Counted from the stretch's first letter, positions 36,481-49,242 are shown. The stretch is 64,000 nucleotides of DNA from Hydractinia symbiolongicarpus (GCF_029227915.1 NC_079876.1:28741828-28805827); one strand, 5' to 3'. The notes: a model not told the origin generated them from the sequence alone. Made by a program: numbers and translations.

Positions 36481-37319
36481 AGAATGTGGCTTGAGAGCGT
36501 TTAGGAGGACTTTCACTGGAGAAAATGAAGGTCGAGGGCAGCCTCGTCACAGAGCTTTTTCCCTTTCTGACAGTTTCGGACACAGCTAGAAAAATGATTT
36601 AGTCTACTCCACCGTCCCCGCGCATTGTCAGAAAGAGAAAAAAGCAGTGGGACATTGGGCCAAAGTTGGGACAATCATGCGAAATAAAAATCTTTGTTTT
36701 GTTTTCTTGTACACGTGCACGAAAATTTGACTTTTCAATATGACATTGCATACAAAATGAGACCGCTTTACAGACCTGAAACATCGAGGATATAATTTTT
36801 TTTCGCTGTGTGGAGCGAAAATTTTCTTGGTGGTCATCACAACAGCATAGTTTTGATTTAACTTTGGTTACTTTGGAAAAGTATATAATGTGGCATTCTA
36901 CGAAGGTTTATGGTGGTACATAGCTATGTCATGTTGAAATCTATGTGATATTTGCTAGCTAGCTACACTGATTCAAATTGGAGCCAGCTAATACTGTGTG
37001 TGAGCGCTGATGACTTAAAGCCACCTTTTAGTTTCACCAGGTAAATGGCATTTCTAGAGTGTTTAATCCTGATTATGAGACTGGCGAAATGACTCTTGTA
37101 AGGGGTGAACTTTCTCCACTTGGGGTGAATCGAACATAAGTAAGTAAGTGTAAGTAAAGGGGGATTTTCATGAAGCTGGAAATACTTCATTCTCTATAAT
37201 CTCCCCTTTGCAATGCTTGCATACAAACTGGATGTCAGCTCTAACCTTCCACCAATACTACTGCACTTCTTATTTACTCAATGCTTGCAAGTCTGACAAA
37301 AAATTGAGTTACTACAGTA

Positions 37320-38464
37320 CAGTCTGAATGTAATCTACCGCGTACACGCTAATATCACACCTTTGCGTGGAGGGCGGCAGTCGTTTGTCTTTTGTTATAC
37401 AATTTTTTTTTGCGAGTTTATATTTGCGTGTTAAAAAACAATGTGCTAGCAAAGAAAAATGGGAGCAATATTTCTTGTAATAGCGAGATACATTGTGTAA
37501 ATGTATTGATAAGCTGTTGCCTTAAGTATAAGCATGAAGTAATTAAATAATAAAAATCTTTCGCGAAGTTTTATAATACATTGCGCGAGAATGTACTGTT
37601 GATTTAATTTAAAAAACATATGAGAAGCATTGTTCACAACTATTAAATGACTCGTGCGTTTTTTTATTAAAAGAATACAACTACGGTTTATTTTTGTAAA
37701 ACAAATGGTGTACTTTTTGAAATAAATACAATATCTACCTTTCTCGATGAAAACATTTCCTTCTTAACAAACAACGTAAAATAAATCCTTCTGCATATTT
37801 TTTTATTGAAACAAATTAAAACATTTCTATCGCCGCTTTTCGTTTTGAAACTTTTAAAATGCAATCTAAAAAAACATTTCTATCGCCGTTCTTCTTTCTT
37901 GAACTTTTAAAATGCAATCTAAAAAATCTTTTCTATCGTTGCTTTTCGTTTATAAACTTTTAAAATGCGATCCTAAAACACATTTCTATTGCCGCTTTTC
38001 GTTTATAAACTTTTAAAATGTGATCTTAAAAAACATTTCTATCGCCGTTTTTTGTTCTAAACTTTTAAAATGTGATCTTAAAACACATTTCTATCGCCGC
38101 TTTTCGTTTATGAACTTTTAAAATGCGATCTTAAAAAACATTTCTATCGTCGCTTTTCGTTTATAAACTTTTAAAATGCGATTTAAAAAAACATTTCTAT
38201 CGCCGCTTTTCGTTTTTAAACTTTTAAAATGCAATCTAAACTTTTATATTTAATTACTGCAATTAAAAATTTCGAAAGAGTTCGCGCAAAATAGATTGCT
38301 AAAATTGATCTTGCAACCTATTGTGATTAAACAATCGATCGCGTGGGGTCATTGTTTATCAGCAAGGCAATTATTTTCTTAAAAAACAAAAGCTATCTCA
38401 ATGTTATTGTTGTGTGTAACTGTTCATGCGAGTTTCGCGTCGGAGGTAGATTATATTCAGACTG
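37320..38464. mobile_element. TIR element with 53-bp minisatellite (copy B3), TA-flanked
   Basis: Both ends read CAGTCTGAATRTAATCTACC inward and are flanked by TA at 37318-37319 and 38465-38466. The interior matches copy B2 (15110-15944) at both ends but carries more minisatellite units. It has no transposase gene. It inserted into the minus-strand LINE, whose coding sequence continues on either side, which supports these boundaries and the 2-bp target duplication. Confidence 0.85.
37815..38237. repeat. 53-bp minisatellite in element B3, about 8 copies
   Basis: Units of CATTTCTATCGCCGCTTTTC, GTTTATAAACTTTTAAAATG and CGATCTTAAAAAA recur at 53-base spacing (for example CTATCG at 38091 and 38144). 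Confidence 0.9.
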
Positions 38465-38612
38465 TACTTGACCAACCCCTTTCCTGCAAACTCCACAAGG
38501 CCACTTGTAACACTTGGCTGCAATGCTACTAATCATGACTTTAGACTTTGCTGTGTTCACCCTTAGCCCTTTCTCTTCTAGTCCTTTCTTCCACTTCTCT
38601 TTTAATTTCGCC

Positions 38613-40119
38613 ATGTAGTTTGGATATCAAAGGCTCATCTCTTTGTAATTTTAAGTTAAGCTTTATAAACGTTTGAAGAGAGCACTGATAGAAAAGAAGA
38701 TAAATTTCCGTCATTGGATCTTCGAATTTTTCTTTCAAACGCACAAATTAAGGAGCTGCGCTATCTTCAGACAAGAAGTACGACTTAAGTGAGGGATATA
38801 TTTTTAGTGCTCTACTGACAGCAGACTCTAACGATAAACATCTAGTGCTAACGTATTTGATTATTTTCTTGTCTTCCTGATCACAGAAGTCACAAAAACT
38901 TTCTAATTGCACCTAAAATGAGAATTCGTTTTCTATTTGGTTCAGTTAAAAATACACAAAGAACTCACAACATTTGTCATACCATACCTTCCTTTTTGAA
39001 CTTTTATCGAACCAGTGGAACAGATCAACCAGAAAATCTTCAACATCGAATTTGCACTCTTTTGTGAATGAATCGGGGCTTTTCCGGCTGTGTTATGTAC
39101 AATGTGGCAAGGACAACCATTGAAGTATATAGAAGGGTTTTTTTTGTAAGACACAAGTCATGATGGAATTTCTTTTCCCTAGATATACGGCAGTATTATC
39201 TAATCCGATACTAACGCAGTTATCCCAACTTATGTCAGATGATATAAGAATCATGTTGATATTGGCGAAAAGTGCTTCCAATTTTCATAAATTAAAATTT
39301 ATCTTAAAAATAGATTGAGCTAAAATAATGTAATTAGGACAAGAGTTCCTAAGAATGCTTTCATACCTTCTTTACATGTTCCCATATCCAGAATTTGAGA
39401 ATGAACTTTTCCCTTGTCGTCATTAAAAACCTGTGCTAATAACGGGTTTATTTTCATGAGTCCTTCATCATTAGAACCATCTGAGCCAATAGCGTATGGA
39501 CCTGATTTCATCTTACTGACCAGCAAAGGTCTAATAAAAATTTATGTGAATATTGATCTAAATTTGTGTACATAAAAAGATATTTCGAAATCAAAAAATG
39601 TTGTACTTACTTGAAATACAGCTTCGACGTCCCGTTTACCATACTTTTAGTCTTTGTTTTTGACCACGCGTATGACTGAGCAATTCTAAAGTCAAGAAAT
39701 ATTTCTTTCGTCAATGGAGAAAGAGTTTCAGCCATATGGAGTGGCGCATTGTGTTTTATTATTACAAGTGCCATTCTCACTTCTGCATTTACGATCTTAA
39801 ATATAAAATACAGTTACTATCAGCATAAACAGAAAAATGTAGGTTGTGGCGCACAGTGATATAGGACTACCTTTTCTTTTAGTGAATTATTAGGAACTTT
39901 GATACGAATTTGTTGATTAAGTTGCTTTTGGAACTCCTTGTGCTTCTCGCTGTCACAGTGGCGAAGAACATCTGCATAAGCTTGATGAGCGCAGCTGATT
40001 TTCTTTGAGCAAATGGTACAAAAGAAAAGCATGCGCATCTCCTTTAGCCAGTTGAATATACGGTCTTTCTTTTGTCCAATCAGGATTAAATTTGAGGAAT
40101 ATTTGGCAGCTCCACTCAT
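38613..40119 (-). pseudogene. Decayed hAT-like transposase gene, N-terminal half
   Basis: Minus-strand exons: 40119-39871 (ATG start), 39795-39611, 39530-39367, 39274-38988 and 38912 to about 38613, with GT-AG borders and matching phases. The N-terminus has a BED/C2H2-like finger, FFCTICSKKISC...HCDSEKH. Later pieces include APLHMAETLSPLTKEIF, GPYAIGSDGSNDEGLMKINP, WDNCVSIGLDNT, YFNGCPCHIVHNTAGKA and FDVEDFLVDLFHWFDKSSK. These fit hAT-like transposases with an RNase-H fold (DGSND; D-N-T; CPCHxxHN). An A7-run frameshift near 39145, a second shift near 39080 and an in-frame TAA near 38750 make it a pseudogene. The 3' half is lost where the LINE begins (about 38612). Family assignment is moderately sure. 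Confidence 0.65.
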
Positions 40120-42719
40120 CTTTCTTCCTTATTCAACCAACAACTTTTTTCTTCCCTAATTCGCAATTTTCTTCATGTTTCTTTTTACAGGGCCCAAAAA
40201 AAATACTAATTGTTCGTTTTTTAGAACCTTCTGCACTATTATTTTTCCAGCGTGTGAAATAAATTAAATGCGTGTGTCACACGCTCAATGTGTGTGAGTT
40301 GACATGTCTGAGGGGGTAGGATTGGCGACAGGAACTGAAATGGAATCTTATTAGTCATTATAATATATATAAGCTGGAACTTTGTTTTTTTTAAGTATTT
40401 TTTAGTCTAATTTTTTATCTTATATAATTTTGTTTTGAATAGTTGGAACATGATTTGTTCTTACTGCTATCAGGAATTCTAACATCAGTATCGTGTATCA
40501 TGTGCGACACCCAATATCCACGATTTTTGTGCTCAAAAGTGAAATAGTGCCATTGTGGAAGATGGCCAATTGTTTTTTTAGATCACATTTTAAAAATTTA
40601 AGAACGAAAAGCAGCGATAGAAAGGTTTTTTAGATTGCGTTTTAAAAGTTTAAGTAGAAAAAACATTTAATGTACATAAAGTTCCGAAAAGTTGAACGGC
40701 GGCTGATAACAACACTAACGATGGATCACGTAAATCATTATTTAGAATAATAATCTGTTATTGTTAATGGTTTTTGTTATTTTATTTTTATTTTTTTTTA
40801 AGTTTAAATTTTTAAAAGACGACTATAAAAAGCTTAGAATACCATTAAAGCTTGAATTATAAAATTACAAAAAAGCTACTGAACCCAAGATATAAATATC
40901 GCCGTATTCCATTAACAATATATATAATAATTAGTGCATCCACAAGTAAAAACAAATGAATTAAATAGACTTCTCAAAAAAGATTTATGTTAACTCTGAG
41001 AACTGCAAAGCCTTTTTAAATCATTCTCTGACTTCGTATTTTGCATATATTTTAAATGAATCGTGATTTCCACCGTGAAACTATCGTGGTTTTCATTACC
41101 CATTGCGATGAACATGATCATCACGATAGTTTCGTGATCTGCTATCTAATATTTTTATAATCATGACAGACATGATAGGATCGTGGATTGTGGATCGTGG
41201 GTGTTACGCATGATGCACGATCATGATGTTAGGCTTCCTGATAGCGTTACTGTACTTATAGAATATTTGTCGTTAATTTCTCTAAAATTTGTGTTTATGT
41301 TGCCAATGGAGCTGTATAATCCAGCATGAATATTCTTTCACTATTATTAGGTAGGAAATGGGTTGTGATTTCTTATTTTGAAAACGATAATAACAGCAGC
41401 ATTTCCGATTTTTTAAAAAATCTAAAGGCCTTGTATTGCTAGCATTCTTTTACCTTTATATTTCATTATCAAGAAAAATACATGGCATATGACGTTTTAC
41501 ATTTAAAAGGCAATGCAGCATCTTCAAATTCTATTATCCAAACAAATTTCTAAACGCCATAGTATAACAGATAAAGATTGTTTTGATAAGTTTTTTTTTA
41601 TGTTTTTACGCCAACAGCGTCGACCCATGTTGGCTGCATGGTTAAATTTCTCACAAAGAGACATTGGTTTTGAATATTGTTTTATATACTTTTATATACT
41701 TTGTGATTTGTGTAAAGGATAAACAATTGCCATATCTATAGATGTATAATCTAGAAAACAAATCAGAGACATTAGCTATTTATCATTTCATGCGAGAAAA
41801 AATAAAAAACCTTTCTTTTTTTCATAAAAATTGTGTAGCCCAAGGTAAGTATAGGTATATAACCTTTTCTGGCATTTTCTCCTTGAAAGCCCATTTTTAC
41901 TGTATGTATAGTAATTAAAACTTATTTTGATAGAAACTGCTGCATATTACATACACTGCTGGTTTATCGTTCTCCTTCTTAGTTAACACATGTCACACAA
42001 AATTTCATGACAACTAAAATATAAATCCTGCAGTGAAAAATCACAGAGAACAGAAAAGCCAAACCACAACAAATCATAGCCTGGTAGCCATGTGTTTTGT
42101 TTTGTTTTGTTAATTTTGGAGATCTCCCATGCGATCTGTCAAAACTATCTTGGTAAAATGAGATCGTCACATGCTACATTTGTCCAATGCATTGCACTAA
42201 CCACTTCGTCCCAGACCTTTTGCCTTTTTTATTCAGCTTTGTTCACAGAAACTGGCCAAGGCTTTAGTTTAATTGTCTTGAATTCTCACCTAAACCTTGA
42301 AATCTCACCTAAAAAAAGCAGAAATTTTATAATGCTCCTATACTATGGACATCAGAAAATAGGCTTCGCGTAGCTTCGCAATTAAATAGAGCTACAAAAA
42401 AATAGGTTTATATTGATTGCAATTCACAACATGTGTGTTCAAGGTAACCACTTATTCCATCAGTGCTTTTGCTTCGTTTTGCAATTTTTTTGTACTGGAT
42501 TTTCTATTTTCCCGAAGTCCCAAGGCATATATATCTAGGACATTCACATAATGACAATCTCCTTGTCAATATTTTTTTTTCCATCAACATTTCAATTAAA
42601 AAAAATAGTTAATATATAATAATGCTTTTTCCTTTAGAGTATTTTAGAAGACGTTTTATATTTATAATGACACTGGTATAATACACAAGAACTGCTGGTG
42701 TGGTGTCTTTTGATAGACT
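40120..42719. other. Intergenic region before the receptor cluster; no gene seen
   Basis: It contains an isolated inverted copy of the 53-bp minisatellite unit (40560-40665). An inverted pair, GAAACTATCGTG and CACGATAGTTTC (near 41077 and 41121), lies within a region rich in ATCGTG/CACGAT. The sequence is otherwise AT-rich. Small frames show no domain. Confidence 0.4.
40560..40665 (-). repeat. Orphan 53-bp minisatellite units, inverted
   Basis: GAACGAAAAGCAGCGATAGAAAG and TTTTTTAGATTGCGTTTTAAAA are the reverse complement of the unit in elements A, B2 and B3. No element ends were found around it. Confidence 0.7.
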
Positions 42720-45700
42720 ATGTATTGTTTCTTACTTTTAATGTTCATTGAAACAACATTTATATTTGCTAACACAAGATCTAATGAAATTATTCTTGTA
42801 CCTTATAACTATCCGGGTTATATCATTGGATTTAATGAGCAGCAAGATATATATGTTGTGGACGATGTTGAATACCGTTTTCGTATCGTAAAAGGTAAAC
42901 AACCTTGTTGTTATGTCTATTAGCCCAATCTGTGATGTTTAATAAGGGATTTATGTAAAAATATAAACTGTTGAAATTTTTGAAAGATCCTAAAAAATTG
43001 AAAAGTGTTAATTAAAACTGATTGCTTTGTTTTTATATTCTATGAAGTAACAGACCCCTTGAATAAGGACACTTATTAACAATGTATAAAGTGTGTGGTG
43101 TGTGTCACGTGATCCACGCAATAGTAAAGTTTTCATCAATGTTGTGATTTATTGTGTAGTTTACATGTTCTCAACCTCAGGTTTACCACGATTTTAATTC
43201 TAATGTAAAAAAACTGATTTGGAGAAAAAAAGCTCTTTTCAGCTGTGATTTGGAAGCACTGTGGCCACTTCCCAGTAATCCCTTGTTAATGGTTATTTTC
43301 TTGCAACAACCATTTGGAAATAAGTGATACAATCGATTGATGAAAAAAATGCCATTTGCAATTTTTACGTTTTGTAGAATGAAAAATTTGTGAGCATGCA
43401 AATGGGAACCCTGTCACATGTAATGTTCAAATTTTTAAAAAAAAATTAATTAAGACTAAGTAAGACTAAAATGTTTTACATTGATTTTTATATACAGCTT
43501 TCAATAAATACTTCATGCATTGCATTGTGGGGTAATTTAACTATCAGAAAATCAATTTGTTACGTTTTTTTATTATTATTATTAATAATATTTTATTATT
43601 ATTATTTCTGGTGTTTACACAAGTACACAGCACAAGACATGCAATGCATGCCATGCTTCGACTTTAAGTTCTACAAAATATCATCTTTTACCAAACTGTA
43701 AAAAGTCAGAAATTTTATTTCAAATTTTGCACAAATCTTGTGCTCCTTTCACCAACATTTTCCTCCCTTGAGAAATGTTCCAACCCTGAAATTGTGCAAA
43801 ATCCATTGAATTTCAACCATTAAAACTAATTTTGCAAAAAAAGGCAAAAAAAAAAAAAAAAATTTTAAATAAGGACATTTTCTTTATGTGAAGTTTTCTG
43901 AACATAAATTAGTAATAATTTTACTGTTTTAGCTTTAATCTGTTTAGTTGTGCTTGCCTTTAACAGGGTTAAACGGAGAACCAAGCACTATATCCCTTCA
44001 ATTTGGTGTAAGTGGAAACTCTTATGTCACACACAATGGATCTCTTGTTTATCTTCAAACAAATGACAACACCTTTCAATTCAAACAGAAGGCCTCATTT
44101 TATCCCAGGCTTAATAAGTTTGTGTCTGGATATGTCGCTTTGGAATCTTCGAGCAAACCGGGTCATTTTCTTCGACTTCAAAATTACACAATGAAATTAC
44201 ATGCTGAAGAGAGATTTGGCAACTTTAAAAAAGATGCTAGTTTATATAATTCTACAATAACAACCGGTAAGTCCTTGCATTGGAACTAGTTTCTAATGAA
44301 GGGAGTTTTAGTGACAAAAAGTTTGAGTTTTTCGTGATTAATTTTTGGCATGCATAAAAAAAATTCATTAGTTTCATACCTTTTATAAAGAGATTTGGTT
44401 AATTTAGGCTTAACGATCATCATTATTAGAGAAAGGCAAGTGTCTTGGGATCATTTTAAGTTATGATTATTTAACATCCTATGTTTTCAGGATTATTATG
44501 TGAATCCCAGAAATTAAAGATTTCATGTCAATTAGGAGAATCAATAAAGTTTGTTTATGGCATGTATGGACATGATGAAAGTGTATCTATTTGTGGATAT
44601 GATAAACATGTTTCTTGTGCTTCCACAACGTCCTTATCAACTTTGAAAAAAAAGTGTTTCAACAAACAGTCGTGTAAACTGTTTGCTTCAAATTCCTGGT
44701 TTGGTGATCCTTGTGTTGGTGTGAAGAAGTACTTGAAAGTTATTTATTATTGTGTTAAAAGTGGAATAAATAACGAAGAAGGTTTGTATATAATGTAAAG
44801 TAAGCGATCCCCATAACGCTTGAATAATAAACAGAGTGTTTAATCAAATTTAAAGTAACAACTAAGTACAAGGAAGAAAAACTAAGTGATTAATTGCTAT
44901 TCATAAGAAAAAAACTTTAAAATCACATTAATGTCTATAATTTCTTTTTTTCTTTTATTTTAACTTTCAGCTTTCTGCAATTCTCCTCATTATTGTATGT
45001 GCGACCAGAACTAACTAATAAAAAGCATTGATGTGTATATTTTAATAACCACATCCCTAGAATTAGCTTCCTTTTGAAAAAGCACCCGCCCTGTTATATT
45101 AAATAAGCACCTATGTGGTTGAGTCTTCACGGTAAAGAACAACTCACTTATTAGTAATCATGAGAAAAGTTTCATCAGCCTACTGTAATTTCTCTTTTTA
45201 GCCTCCTCCCCTTATTTAGCCGATTCCTGAATAAAACAATGTTCACATATGCCTAATTTTACAACTTTAGGAAAATGCAGAATTTGAGTTTGCGAATATA
45301 CACATTTTCATTTAACTTGTAGGATTAAAGGTTGCAAAGTATCGACCTCAAATAGCTAAATTTTTTTATCTAAAGTGAATAGCATTAACACAAATTACAA
45401 ATAAATAGATCTAAACAAAGACATGTATACCAATAGGGGTCAATTTGGCAGTCTTGTCTAACTTTGCCATAGTTAGCCTGTACAACCATATAATTTGTGG
45501 GAATCTATAATTTTGCACCATTTCATCGTTTCCCATTTTCTGTGATGCCTTAAATTGATTAATTTTTATAATTTTTATAAAGATTATTTTTACGATTAGA
45601 TTTCACGATATGAGCAAGTTCAATTAAAGGCTACTTCATCTCTGAAATAAGTTAAAATGGGAAAATACTAGGTTTGTTATAATTATAAAACCTAAAATGG

Positions 45701-48700
45701 TTCTTTTGTGAAAAATCTTCAAAAATTATGTCCGAGACATAATTTCGACTGACTCATGAAAATTAATTTTTGAAAATGTCCTTGCGAAAATTAATCAACT
45801 TAAACTTTACTTCTTTTTCACATGTTAATGTTCGTTCAATTTTTTATTTTTTTTTGTTTAAGAAAAAAAAGGTATACAAAAGATAGCAATCATTAAGATC
45901 ATTCTCCTTGTTGACAAAAATATGATGGACAAATAATATGTGTTAAATAGACTAAAAGTGAACCTTACAGCTATCATTTTTAGACTGGATGGACAGACGG
46001 GACAAATAATATGTGTATTATATAGACTAGTCTTGAACCTTACAGCTATAATTTTCAGACTGCACAGACATACAAGACAAATAATATGCATTATATATAC
46101 TAGCCGTGAACCTTAAGCTATCATTTTTAGACTGGACAGACAGACCACAGACATTTGGTACTACTGCTTTATTATACCGATTTATTTTAAAATTCAGTCG
46201 AAATATAAAAATTGTAGTTATACTTTTTTTCTTGAAAGTATTAACAACAGATTATTGTATTTAGCTGGCCTAATTTTACAGAGTGATTGACTTCAAGCCA
46301 ACATTTTGTTTCCCTAACCATATATAAAAATTCAAAGTTTGATTTTATTACCCTTTTAAATGTTGTTATCAGAAAACTTTATGAAAAGTTGAATTATCAA
46401 GTAGGAATCTGAGTGTAATGATATCAATTGTATATATTCTTAACGTATGTAATTTCCTTTAAGGAAGCTTGGCATGGATTGCAGGTCCAGTGATATTTGT
46501 TATATGTTGTCTCTGTTATGTCAGGAGAAGACGGGCACAACCTGTCCAGACTCAAGTCACATTGCCTAATGACCATAAAAACAATAAAACAGAAACAGCG
46601 CAGCAGGAAACACAACTCAACACTAATGGTAACAGATATTTTCATAATAGTAGTCACAGTTTTACAACCTTCTGTAAAAAAATGGATAGTTTAACCACTG
46701 ATAATTCAAAAACATGTTCTCAAAGAAACTTTCATAATCATTGATAATTCTAGAACATGTTCCCAAAGAAACTTCTATAACTATTAATAATTTTCTTTGA
46801 TTTATTGACATAACCTTAGTACAAATAACCTGCGTTTCACAACCATGAATTTTTGTTAGTTGATTACTGTGGGTTTCTTAAAGCAATGGTTTGTTTTGTT
46901 GTTGCTTCATTTACTTGTGTTTCTTTGCAGATGAAACATAATTTTATGATGTAAAACAGTTTGGCATTATTTTTGCGAATTGAAAGTTCTGCTAGTAAAA
47001 TTAGCACCCTTTAATCAGGTTGTAGGCCATACCCTAATTCCTCATAACTAACTTAGTGTGGTTTTCAGATTTCAAATTGAGAACACCCAGTTTCTAAATA
47101 TCTAATTCTTTTTATCCTTTTAATTTTTTTTTGTTATGTTGTTATATAGAAGAAAGCCAAGTGTCAGCAGTTAGTGATCCCCCACCAACATATACACGAG
47201 CAATTTTGTTGCCTGCAATAAAATTGGATGACTTACCTCCACCAAGTTACACTGATGCCATTGCAATGGTATGTTTATTAGTAACTTTACGAAGTCGCTA
47301 CTGGTGTTAGTTTACAAGTGTTATAAACGACTCTAAAAATAGATAAATGATGCAAATATTAGAAATTTATTTCTTAAGAATAGTGATACTTACTAAAAAT
47401 TTATAAAGAATGCAAACAACAAGTTATCTCTAAAATAAAATTTTCCTGCTTTTTTTTTCTCATGCTTAGCCCTGAATTAAATACAATCCTATTTTCATGT
47501 TACTTATTTGGACATTGGCATTTTTTGGCAATTTTTGAAAATAGAAAAACAGCATTGACTGACGAAATCACCACAGTCAAAAGACAGCAAAAGTTTGGCA
47601 GATGGGAACGTCGTAATGTGCTAGTCGCAGTTTCTGCGATGGCTGCATTATGGAACAACAACACAACAGCCTTCAAAGATTCAAGAAATTGAGAAGATAG
47701 ACCATGCTTAAGTCAGCAAGAATTATTACAGTTTAATCCTAAGTTTTAGAAATCCAAGTTTTAAGTCCATTGTAAACATTTACTAGAAAACTTTGACAAG
47801 TCAAAGTGTGTAGGTTTGGATAAAAAAAGGCCGTAAAGGATTTCTTGTGAATATGATTTTTAAAATTAAGCATTTATTGCAATATTTTTTTAGCAACATC
47901 GTAGTTATATTTATTGTTTTGAGAAAAAATAGCTGTAAACAATTTCTTGGATAGCAATTGTCTTTTTGATTAAACACACCAAGCTTTATCTATAGTAAAC
48001 AAGGAAAACATTTTTCTGATTTGTTGGTTTTATTATTATTGTGGTTACTACAGAGAAGAAAAACATGCTTCTTCTTTTTTTATGTTTAGATAGAACCTCT
48101 ACCATATGAAGTTTCTGAAATTGATACTAGTAAAAAATCTATTGCAGACTTTCATAATAAGCCTATATCGCCGACATATCAACTTTATGAAAGTGATATC
48201 AGTGAGCAATCTATGACAGGCTTTCATAATGCAGGTAGGGTAAATTTTACTTTATACCTTTTACTTTTTTTAGGTTTAATTTTAGTTCTATATTCTTAAT
48301 GATGGTAAAAATAGTTGACAGTTAATGTGATAACCATATTCAATATGGTTGCGTCACAGCTTCTTTTTTCCAGACCCCCACAGTGTAGTTTTATTACTTC
48401 ATGCTAACAGCTATCAGGAAAAGGATGCATTAAATACTAATGCGAAAAATAAGTACTGCAAGGGCCTTTAGCTAGTCTACATATTGTAATGCTTATTATC
48501 TGTGAGCCAGAAAAAAAGAGTGACAGGCAACTTTCCTTGGATTTTTTAAAGGTTGAATTTCTAGTTGTTAGTATCTACTAGTCATTAAAGACCGTAGAAA
48601 AATCCACTTAGGTAGAAGAACAATGGAAAAGATCGGTTAAAATTATTTTGACGTTAGCAGCAATGACCTGTTGGTGGTCCATGAAATATTTTTTAGAAAT

Positions 48701-49242
48701 GCCTTTTCTCATCCCTCTATAGAGCTTAAAACATTTATCAAGAAAATTTAAAGGACTATGTGCTTTCGATGAATAGTTGAAGAGATAGGATTTAAAGGTT
48801 TTTTGATGACATCATCAACCTGTCGGTTTTGAAACTGTGCAATTAACCTAGCTTTGGGAAATTGAATTAGTCTCAGGTGGTCCCTAGTTACCCATGCGGT
48901 AGATGATGTTCACGCATTTCCAAGCTATATAGCCGTAAACTGAAAGTGCAATGCAATGGCTTCTCTAATCATAATTAAGTTATTGCCATCAAATCATTGT
49001 ATTAAGATCAACAAAACGCTAATTTTTCTGTAAACAGATGAGATGTAAAAACATCCTTTTTGCAAACGTCACAGACATATACATGCAGAAGTATCCTATT
49101 GTATCTAAATTTGGGGATAAAATCTGTGAATAGTAATGCTATCATGTAATGATAAATTCTATGAATAGTAATGGTATAAAAATAAATCTTAGTACAGTAT
49201 ATGTATGTACAAAACATTTTTTTAGGTTACCACTACTCCTAA
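42720..49242 (+). CDS. Membrane receptor, AbfB + SUEL lectin + TM + PPxY tail (paralogue 1), 403 aa
   Basis: Exons: 42720-42894, 43967-44266, 44491-44781, 46464-46628, 47150-47268, 48090-48234, 49226-49242. All are GT-AG, total 1212 nt, one frame. Residues 1-17 are a signal peptide (FLLLMFIETTFIFA). Residues 20-158 form an AbfB (CBM42-like) beta-trefoil whose three lobes show YNYPGY, SGNSYVTHNG and SKPGHFLRLQNY with KKDASLY. Residues 159-255 are a SUEL/Gal_lectin domain with eight Cys and FGDPCVGVKKYLKV. Residues about 257-274 are the membrane span (AWIAGPVIFVICCLCYV), followed by RRRR as stop-transfer. The tail has DPPPTY and LPPPSY, both PPxY ligands for WW domains, plus LPYEV and SPTYQLY. 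The last exon adds only GYHYS. Exons 1-4 all end in phase 1. Inferred role: cell-surface glycan binding. Ligand and partner are unknown. Confidence 0.85.
45920..46150. repeat. About 74-bp tandem repeat, 3 copies, paralogue 1 intron 3
   Basis: GACAAATAATATG recurs at 45928, 46001 and 46076, each followed by CCTTACAGCTAT and TTTTTAGACTG. The minus-strand 77-aa frame here is repeat-derived. Confidence 0.8.
48784..48960 (-). repeat. Inverted Helitron-family fragment in paralogue 1 intron 6
   Basis: GATGACATCATCAACC and AGGTGGTCCCTAGTTACCCA are the reverse complement of the middle of the Helitron-like element at 7838-8393 (about 8000-8180). No ends are recognisable, so it is a fragment. Confidence 0.6.

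Larger units (their letters stand above)
37180..38612 (-). mobile_element. Second LINE fragment (-), split by a later insertion
   Basis: On the minus strand, 38612 down to 38467 reads LKEKWKKGLEEKGLRVNTAK and SKVMISS, then WPCGVCRKGVG. This is the C-terminal reverse-transcriptase and zinc-knuckle region of a LINE. The reading then resumes on the far side of element B3, from 37317 down, as SNSIFCQTCKH, stop, VNKKCSSIGG. After a one-base shift, ADIQFVCKHCKG completes further CxxC pairs. The zinc-binding sequence is therefore interrupted exactly at B3. Both ends of the LINE are truncated and its clade is undetermined. Confidence 0.7.

Noticed and set aside
38541-38744. Reading the hAT-like frame through into KREVEERTRR as a real fusion protein
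   Set aside because: The same DNA reads as a conserved LINE segment (KEKWKKGLEEKGLRVN) in another frame, so the continuation is accidental.
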